Shown here piece by piece: positions 56,677-64,000 of a stretch of 64,000 bases of DNA. Below the pieces are notes generated by a model, which was given only the letters and a program-made list of their open reading frames with translations, made no database searches and had not been told where the DNA came from. The stretch comes from Lepidodermella squamata (Eukaryota > Gastrotricha). The stretch's first letter is position 1. Every line of letters starts with the position of its first letter. The DNA is taken from assembly GCA_047495785.1 (NCBI GenBank), contig JBLDXI010000024.1:372001-436000 (forward strand), read 5' to 3'. The position numbers were made by a program, and so were the translations under genes.

Positions 56677-59490
56677 GAATTGGACTGTTTGTACTATAAT
56701 TTTAGATCTATTGTTCATAAAGTTGATATTCTTATCGATATTATTCTCAACCGTCCTGTAAAACCAAAAATTATAGTTGGAGTTGAAAGCTGGCTCTCTG
56801 ATGATATTGTGCTTAACGAATTGAATAATCTTGGTTATGAAGTCTTTAGGTGTGATAGAAGTGACTGCGGCTCTCCTAGCGGAGGAGTTCTCCTTCTTGT
56901 CTCGAAAGAGTTGTCTCCTATTGAGATCACCAAGATGTCCTCGCACATGTGTGAAATTCTGATTTGCGATATTTTTGTGAACAATAATCCTCTCCGTATC
57001 TGTGGTGTCTATCGATCTCCCTCGGCTCCATTAGATGGCACTTTGATGTTGAATAAATTTATATCCGAGCATCTTAGTGACAAATTATTTGTCCTACTTG
57101 GGGACTTCAACTTTCCGCAAATTCGTTGGGATTCATATGATGTTGTTCGTGGTGAAGCGGCTGCTAGGAAATTTGTAAATACCATTCTTGACTTGGATGC
57201 GAAGCAGCTTGTTTCTTTCCCCACCAGGAAGAACAACACACTTGACCTTATATTTTCAAATAGCTCATCTGTTGTTACCAAGATTGATTCGCTGCCTCCG
57301 TTTTACACATCTGATCATGTGTCGATCGGCTTCTCGCTGTCGTTCTCTGATTATACCATGCCGTTGTCTCTTAACCCTGTCAAGTTATTGGACTTTCATC
57401 ATGTTGACTTCCCTGGCTTTGAGGTATTCTTGGCATCTGTTGATTGGCAGAATGTGTTCGCTAATTGCTGTGATGTTAATGCCATGTATAATGCGTTTGT
57501 TGAGGTTATTTCCCATGGATACTTCAATTTTGTTCCATTGAAACAGTTTTCCAAGCAGCGTAAAACTACGCCTTGGTATAACAGAGATTTACATCGCCTC
57601 ACACGCCTACGTGAAAAATGGTGGAAATTATACTGCTCTCGTAAACGTCAATATGACCTTGATAAATTTTATAAATTATCGCGGAAATGGAAGGCTGCAA
57701 ACGACAACTTGCGCGCTGAGTATGAGATGAGGGTAGTAAGCAATGGCAAAATCAAAAGTTTTTACCGTTATGCTAATTCTCGCTTGAAATCAAAACCATC
57801 CGTTCCTAGTTTGCGTTCTCCGGATGGATCTGTAATATCTTCGGATGTCGGCAAATGTAATATTTTAAACTCCTTCTTTTCTTCTGTTTTTACTATTGAT
57901 AATAATCTACCAATTCCTCCTTCCGCTAATCCTTGTTCTTCTGAATTGTCCAGAATCAATTTTCCTGTGACGATTATTGAAGGCTTTCTCAAAAAGATTG
58001 ATGTAAACACGTCTATGGGTCCGGATTGCATTCACCCGACCATCTTACGTAATTTATCTAACTCTTTGTCTTACCCTATGTCTCTAATATTCACTGCTAG
58101 TTTTGAAAGTGGTGCCTTACCAGACCTTTGGAAAATAGCAAATGTTATACCCGTTTATAAAGGCTCTGGTTCTTCCTCGTCATGTGAGAATTACAGGCCT
58201 ATTAGCCTTACCAGTGTGCCTTGTAAAATAATGGAATCCGTTGTTAAATTTGACATCTTATCTTTTTTATTAAAAAACAATTTGATATCTCCGTCTCAAT
58301 TTGGTTTCCTCCCTGGTCGTAGTACAGAATTACAACTGCTTGAAACTGTGAATGATTGGTCTCGCACTCTTGATTGTGGTAAATCTGTTGACTGTATATA
58401 TTTTGATCTCAAAAAAGCATTCGACTCTGTGTCCCATATTAAATTGTTATCCAAATTGAAATACTACGGTATAAATGGCCCCCTTCTTGATTGGATAAAT
58501 TCTTTCTTATCAAATCGCTTTCAGCGTGTTGCAATCAATAATTCTTTCTCTGCCTGGTCAAATGTCTCATCTGGTGTCCCTCAGGGTAGTGTACTAGGTC
58601 CACTGTTGTTTGTTATATTTATCAATGATCTTCCTAAAGTGGTGAAACATTGTATTATAAAAATGTACGCTGATGATGTTAAGCTGTATCCTAAGCCTGG
58701 CATTTCTCCTGAACTTGTGCAATATGACATAAATTCTGTAACGAATTTTTTTATCTTACATCAGATGTCTATTAATATGAGCAAATGCGTTGTTCTTAGA
58801 CTTGGTCATAATAATCCTTGTTTTCCTTACTTTGTAGCTGATAATCCTATTAAATCTGTTTATGAAATCAAAGACCTAGGTGTTATTATTGATTCTAAAT
58901 TATCATTCTCTTCTCATTGTAACTACATATACAATAAAGCTAGACGTCTTTGTGGCCTAATTCTTAATTCCTTTGTATCTCGTGATTCCTCTGTCTTAAT
59001 AAAAGCTTTCAATTCTTACGTGTTACCTTTATTTTTATATTGTTCCACAGTATGGAATCCGACTAATATTACCGATCGTAAGCTCCTTGAAAAATGTCTA
59101 AAAAATTTCTCATCCCGATTGATTGTCCCTCCTTTCGCCCCGCTATGTTATTCCGATCGGCTTAGTAAATTCAATATTTTATCTCTTCATCAACGATGGA
59201 CCATTAGAGATCTCCAAATGACTCATAAAATTATTCACAACCATAGCATTATACCTCCTAGTGATTTCTATATTCTACCTTTTTCGGATAAGACTAGGTC
59301 ATGTCACAACAGCAAATTGATTCTCCCACCATGGCATCATAAGTTTAGGTACTCTTCCTTTGTTATTCGCTCTTCGCTTCTATGGAACTCACTACCAAAT
59401 GAGTTAACATGTATAATTTCTTCTTTGATATTTAACTGTAAAATTCATAAATTTGTTGTTTCATCTTTGCCTATTTTGCCTGTATCCTAA
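56677..59490 (+). CDS. LINE ORF2: APE-type endonuclease and reverse transcriptase
   Basis: Open from just after a TGA (56674-56676) to a TAA at 59488-59490. The N-terminal endonuclease part has GVYRSP, a GDFNFPQIRWD catalytic-type motif and a TSDHVSIGF end motif. The reverse transcriptase part has the palm motifs FDLKKAFDSVSH, GVPQGSVLGPLLFVIFINDL and MYADDVKLY, so the catalytic aspartates are present. A thumb/C-terminal region follows, including ILSLHQRWTIRDL. No zinc knuckle was seen. The protein nicks target DNA and copies the element RNA into it. There is no start ATG at the expected place: the first codons after the stop read EELDCLYYNFRS, and an ATG just upstream (56672) is out of frame by one base, so this copy may not be translated normally. 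Base composition is more AT-rich than in the host genes. Confidence 0.92.
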   Translation, partial: ELDCLYYNFRSIVHKVDILIDIILNRPVKPKIIVGVESWLSDDIVLNELNNLGYEVFRCDRSDCGSPSGGVLLLVSKELSPIEITKMSSHMCEILICDIFVNNNPLRICGVYRSPSAPLDGTLMLNKFISEHLSDKLFVLLGDFNFPQIRWDSYDVVRGEAAARKFVNTILDLDAKQLVSFPTRKNNTLDLIFSNSSSVVTKIDSLPPFYTSDHVSIGFSLSFSDYTMPLSLNPVKLLDFHHVDFPGFEVFLASVDWQNVFANCCDVNAMYNAFVEVISHGYFNFVPLKQFSKQRKTTPWYNRDLHRLTRLREKWWKLYCSRKRQYDLDKFYKLSRKWKAANDNLRAEYEMRVVSNGKIKSFYRYANSRLKSKPSVPSLRSPDGSVISSDVGKCNILNSFFSSVFTIDNNLPIPPSANPCSSELSRINFPVTIIEGFLKKIDVNTSMGPDCIHPTILRNLSNSLSYPMSLIFTASFESGALPDLWKIANVIPVYKGSGSSSSCENYRPISLTSVPCKIMESVVKFDILSFLLKNNLISPSQFGFLPGRSTELQLLETVNDWSRTLDCGKSVDCIYFDLKKAFDSVSHIKLLSKLKYYGINGPLLDWINSFLSNRFQRVAINNSFSAWSNVSSGVPQGSVLGPLLFVIFINDLPKVVKHCIIKMYADDVKLYPKPGISPELVQYDINSVTNFFILHQMSINMSKCVVLRLGHNNPCFPYFVADNPIKSVYEIKDLGVIIDSKLSFSSHCNYIYNKARRLCGLILNSFVSRDSSVLIKAFNSYVLPLFLYCSTVWNPTNITDRKLLEKCLKNFSSRLIVPPFAPLCYSDRLSKFNILSLHQRWTIRDLQMTHKIIHNHSIIPPSDFYILPFSDKTRSCHNSKLILPPWHHKFRYSSFVIRSSLLWNSLPNELTCIISSLIFNCKIHKFVVSSLPILPVS

Positions 59491-59690
59491 TTTGTCTATT
59501 CATTGTTCTTAGTGTGCGTTAACTTGTCTTATATGCACCATTATGGATATAATTTTCGATTCAGTCCCGGACGCCTTAAGTCAGCGCTCGTTCCGTCATT
59601 TGTACCTATTTTTCATTATGGATTGTTTATATTATAGTTTAACTGGTGCAAAAGAACGGTGAAATAATAAAGTTTGAGTTTGAGTTTGAG
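56677..59690 (+). mobile_element. CR1/Jockey-type non-LTR retrotransposon (LINE), 5'-truncated
   Basis: One long frame encodes endonuclease plus reverse transcriptase, followed by a 3' UTR of about 180 bp, an AATAATAAAG signal (about 59662) and a tail of three TTTGAG hexamers (59673-59690). A simple hexamer tail instead of poly(A) is typical of the CR1/Jockey group. No ORF1 precedes it and the frame has no ATG at its 5' end, so the copy is 5'-truncated or has a damaged junction. The uninterrupted 936 codons suggest a recent insertion. The left boundary is uncertain. The element lies between EPAC and NDUFS1 and does not interrupt either. Confidence 0.9.
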
Positions 59691-59699
59691 AGCGAAATG

Positions 59700-59990
59700 T
59701 GTCGAAAATTGGTGACTAGGTTGATATCGGTTTGTAGAACTTGTTGAATTTCGAGATCTGACTTGGCCGCAAAATAGACTATCGAACTATCGAAAATAGC
59801 AGAGGTCCTAAGACTGACCCTTGAGGTACTCCATAATTGATGAAAGCTGGCGAGGATGGTTGATTGTTACAGATTTACAGATGGTTGTATCGTCAAGGCG
59901 TATTCCCGACGATGACACCCTGCCAACGGCTGTCGAGAAACTACTTGCATAGCTCTCGGCTGCTTCGTTCTCCCGCATACGCAGGTTGAA
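59700..59990 (-). pseudogene. Relic of a second LINE reverse transcriptase
   Basis: On the minus strand the sequence encodes a palm fragment (about 59990 down to 59790) ending in PAFINYGVPQGSVLGPLLF, the conserved motif before the catalytic YADD. The frame then breaks, and the next recognisable piece is SIVYFAAKSDLEIQQVLQTD, which in intact elements follows YADD. The catalytic box itself is deleted. The sequence differs from the neighbouring intact LINE, so it is a different and older element in opposite orientation, directly beside the younger insertion. Confidence 0.75.
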
Positions 59991-60008
59991 CAGGCCACGG
60001 CAGGCTAA

Positions 60009-60218
60009 TTATTGAGCCGAAGGATTTTCGGACGAAAAATACCTTAGTATCGCCGCCCACATCCGAGAAGGCTCATCTTCATTCTCGATCAAGAACGACA
60101 GTTCATCGGAGATGGATTTATTCAAGATCATTAAGACATTCTCCTTAGCGTCGAGCCAAGTTACCTGCAAGGAAGGATCTTCCGGCTTCCGGCGGGTCCA
60201 GAGGACGACCATCGACAC
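60009..60218 (-). pseudogene. Copia-type gag fragment
   Basis: A 69-residue open frame on the minus strand resembles the N-terminal gag (UBN2/copia gag) of Ty1/copia retrotransposons: a Trp followed by DAKENVLMILNKSISDEL, then a DEPSRMWAAILRYFSSE stretch matching the family pattern of W..DAKA, I...SLSD and A.E.W..L...Y. No pol, long terminal repeat or primer-binding site was seen nearby, so only a fragment remains. It lies next to the LINE relic, making 56.6-60.2 kb a retroelement graveyard. The assignment is from pattern only. Confidence 0.5.
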
Positions 60219-60682
60219 CTTCGACCAAAGCTAGCAGATGCTCCTTTCGGAGTAGAGAGCGCATGTAGTAATGTAGTTATTCACAAATGCAAGATTCATG
60301 AGCCATGAGAGCTGAGCTTCCACGAAGGCGTCATACCTTACCAGAGTTCGCTACAATTGTGTTTGCATTCTTACCAAATACCGCGCCAACCAATGCCCGT
60401 AAACATAACGCATAACTGCGCGCGAAGTTTAGAGAGTGAAGCTCCGTTTTCGATCAACAAGTGCGTTGTGAAAAGTTTCACATCGCGCTTGTTAAGTTGA
60501 TCGTACAACCTTGAGCACAACGCAGACGGCAGAAGATTGACATCTTTGGAGTAATCTTGTTAATAGTTGCAAGTTGTGTCTCGAATGTGAGATTTAGTTC
60601 GATACTTGATCGTGTCAATATCGATGTTCATTTTATAACAATTTTTTAGATTCTGCTTCTACAAATTACTCAGTTGTAGAGC
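60219..60682. other. Upstream region of NDUFS1
   Basis: About 460 bp between the retroelement debris and the NDUFS1 start. It should contain the NDUFS1 promoter and 5' UTR. A pyrimidine-rich AACAATTTTTTAG at about 60638-60650 is a candidate acceptor for a 5' UTR intron or trans-splicing. No other feature was recognised. Confidence 0.4.
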
Positions 60683-63154
<2,472 letters not shown>

Positions 63155-63454
63155 TCACTGTTATATTTAATGACAGCGTTCGTGTTTACTTCTCTACGCC
63201 CGTAATGTAAAATGAACTATGATCCATCAACTGCAAATGATATAGTGATGATGATAACAATTCACCTTATTATCACACAGTTAGAATACTTTTAATTAAT
63301 GGCGACCTTCGAAATGACTTTCCCTTCAGCTGGTAGATTTATGTAATAAACATGAAAAATCGCCCATTCTGCAAGAATAAAAGATGGCGAGATTCACAAT
63401 AAAGTTTATTATTGTTGGAAACCTGTTTTGCATTGTAGAGTTTTTGTTGTGTAA
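63155..63454. other. Short spacer between two mitochondrial-protein genes
   Basis: 300 bp between the NDUFS1 stop and the OSGEPL1 start, same strand. AATAAA occurs at about 63343, 63376 and 63398. A CATTGTAG acceptor-like sequence (about 63438) precedes the downstream start. Close spacing would be compatible with an operon or simply a compact genome. Confidence 0.5.
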
Positions 63455-64000
63455 ATGTTGACGAAACGGAGTGTTTTGAATGCGATAAGACGATGCATTT
63501 CCACAAGATTCACTTGCCTTGCGTTTGAAACGAGTTGCGATGATACTGGGGTTGCTATCGTAGATTCCGAAGGCAGCATTTTGGGAGAATCTGTGTACTC
63601 GCAGCTGAAAAACACGATCCGCTTCGGCGGTGTCATCCCACCCATCGCCGCTGAATTTCATAAAGAATCTCTGCAGCCGGCTCTCGGTGAAGTTCTTGCT
63701 CAGGCTTCCAAGTACAATATTACAGCCAACCTGGATGGTATTGACTATATCGCAGTAACACATGCGCCTGGAATTCCTATAGCTCTTAAAACGGGATTGA
63801 ATTTCGCGAAAAAGCTGGCGATAACATTCAAAAAGCCACTTGTTCCCATTCATCACATGCAAGCTCATGCTCTAACACCTCGTTTACTTGAAAAGTTGGA
63901 TCATTCTTCTAACGAATACAAAACTGATGTAGTTTTCTACTTGCAGAATCCAATATCCGTTTCTCGTTTTACTGATAAGTGGCGGTCACTCTTTATTAGT
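63455..64000 (+). CDS. OSGEPL1: Mitochondrial tRNA N6-threonylcarbamoyladenosine synthase (TsaD/Qri7), 3' end outside window
   Basis: Exon 1 63455-63894; exon 2 from 63947 to the window end, separated by a 52-bp intron (GTTGGATC..CTTGCAG, with a TCTAAC branch-like site). The protein begins with a basic, Ser/Thr/Arg-rich presequence (MLTKRSVLNAIRRCISTRF), then FETSCDDTGVAIVD (the nucleotide-binding start of the family), GGVIPPIAAEFHKE, THAPGIPIALKTGL and HHMQAHAL, where the two His bind the catalytic metal. Exon 2 gives YPFLVLLISGGHSLL, the next conserved block. The enzyme adds threonylcarbamoyl to A37 of ANN-decoding tRNAs in mitochondria. The presequence and the family choice (Qri7/OSGEPL1 rather than cytosolic Kae1) fit mitochondria. 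The intron model is chosen because it restores the conserved block exactly in frame. Confidence 0.93.
   Translation, partial: MLTKRSVLNAIRRCISTRFTCLAFETSCDDTGVAIVDSEGSILGESVYSQLKNTIRFGGVIPPIAAEFHKESLQPALGEVLAQASKYNITANLDGIDYIAVTHAPGIPIALKTGLNFAKKLAITFKKPLVPIHHMQAHALTPRLLEKLDHSSNEYKTDVVFYLQNPISVSRFTDKWRSLFIS

Noticed and set aside
63326-63868. 180-codon minus-strand frame over OSGEPL1
   Set aside because: It is antisense to a clearly conserved TsaD coding sequence and has no similarity of its own.
63915-63946. Reading exon 1 of OSGEPL1 straight through to the window end
   Set aside because: The read-through loses the conserved YPFLVLLISGGH block; the 52-bp intron 63895-63946 restores it in frame.

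Overview
The window is nuclear DNA of a bilaterian animal. The genes are interrupted by GT..AG introns, many only 45-65 bp long with TTTCAG-type acceptors. They encode animal polarity, synaptic, matrix and chromatin proteins: PAR-3, a nicotinic-type receptor, a class IIa histone deacetylase, EPAC, NOVA-like and IMP-like RNA-binding proteins, and a collagen with a type IV-like NC1 domain. Gene spacing (roughly one gene per 4-5 kb) and short introns suggest a compact protostome genome. A tardigrade or a non-rhabditid nematode would fit, but the sequence does not settle this. Nothing bacterial, viral or CRISPR-like was seen.

Layout from left to right. A + strand terminal exon (36-186) converges on a minus-strand ZMYND11/BS69 gene (791-3250). 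An IGF2BP/IMP gene lies on + (4129-6821). After an AT-rich gap come minus-strand genes: PAR-3 (10925-17392), an intronless ankyrin-repeat protein (20154-21170), class IIa HDAC (22745-26700), a nicotinic-type receptor subunit (30794-33833), a short collagen with a type IV-like NC1 domain (36814-39649), and two adjacent NOVA-like three-KH genes (40409-42482 with introns, 43812-45311 without). The right part is + strand: EPAC/RAPGEF4-like (49604-55009), a nearly intact CR1/Jockey-type LINE (56677-59690) followed by two older retroelement relics on the minus strand, mitochondrial complex I NDUFS1 (60683-63154) and the 5' part of the mitochondrial TsaD homologue OSGEPL1/Qri7 (63455 to the window end).

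I rebuilt the gene models by joining reading frames at splice sites. For PAR-3, ZMYND11, IMP, the receptor, the collagen, NOVA-A, NDUFS1 and the modelled part of HDAC, the summed exon lengths are exact multiples of three and the joined protein follows the family across each junction. This is the main support for the coordinates. Family assignments come from remembered family sequences, not from a search.

The genes do not form one pathway. Several act in neurons or in polarity (PAR-3, receptor, EPAC, NOVA), two are chromatin regulators (ZMYND11, HDAC), and the last two are neighbouring nuclear genes for mitochondrial proteins. The points most worth following up are the NC1-bearing short collagen, the intron-bearing/intronless NOVA pair with a conserved block outside the KH domains, the three-fold ankyrin supermodule, the receptor's altered loop C, and the nested retroelement debris at 56.6-60.2 kb.
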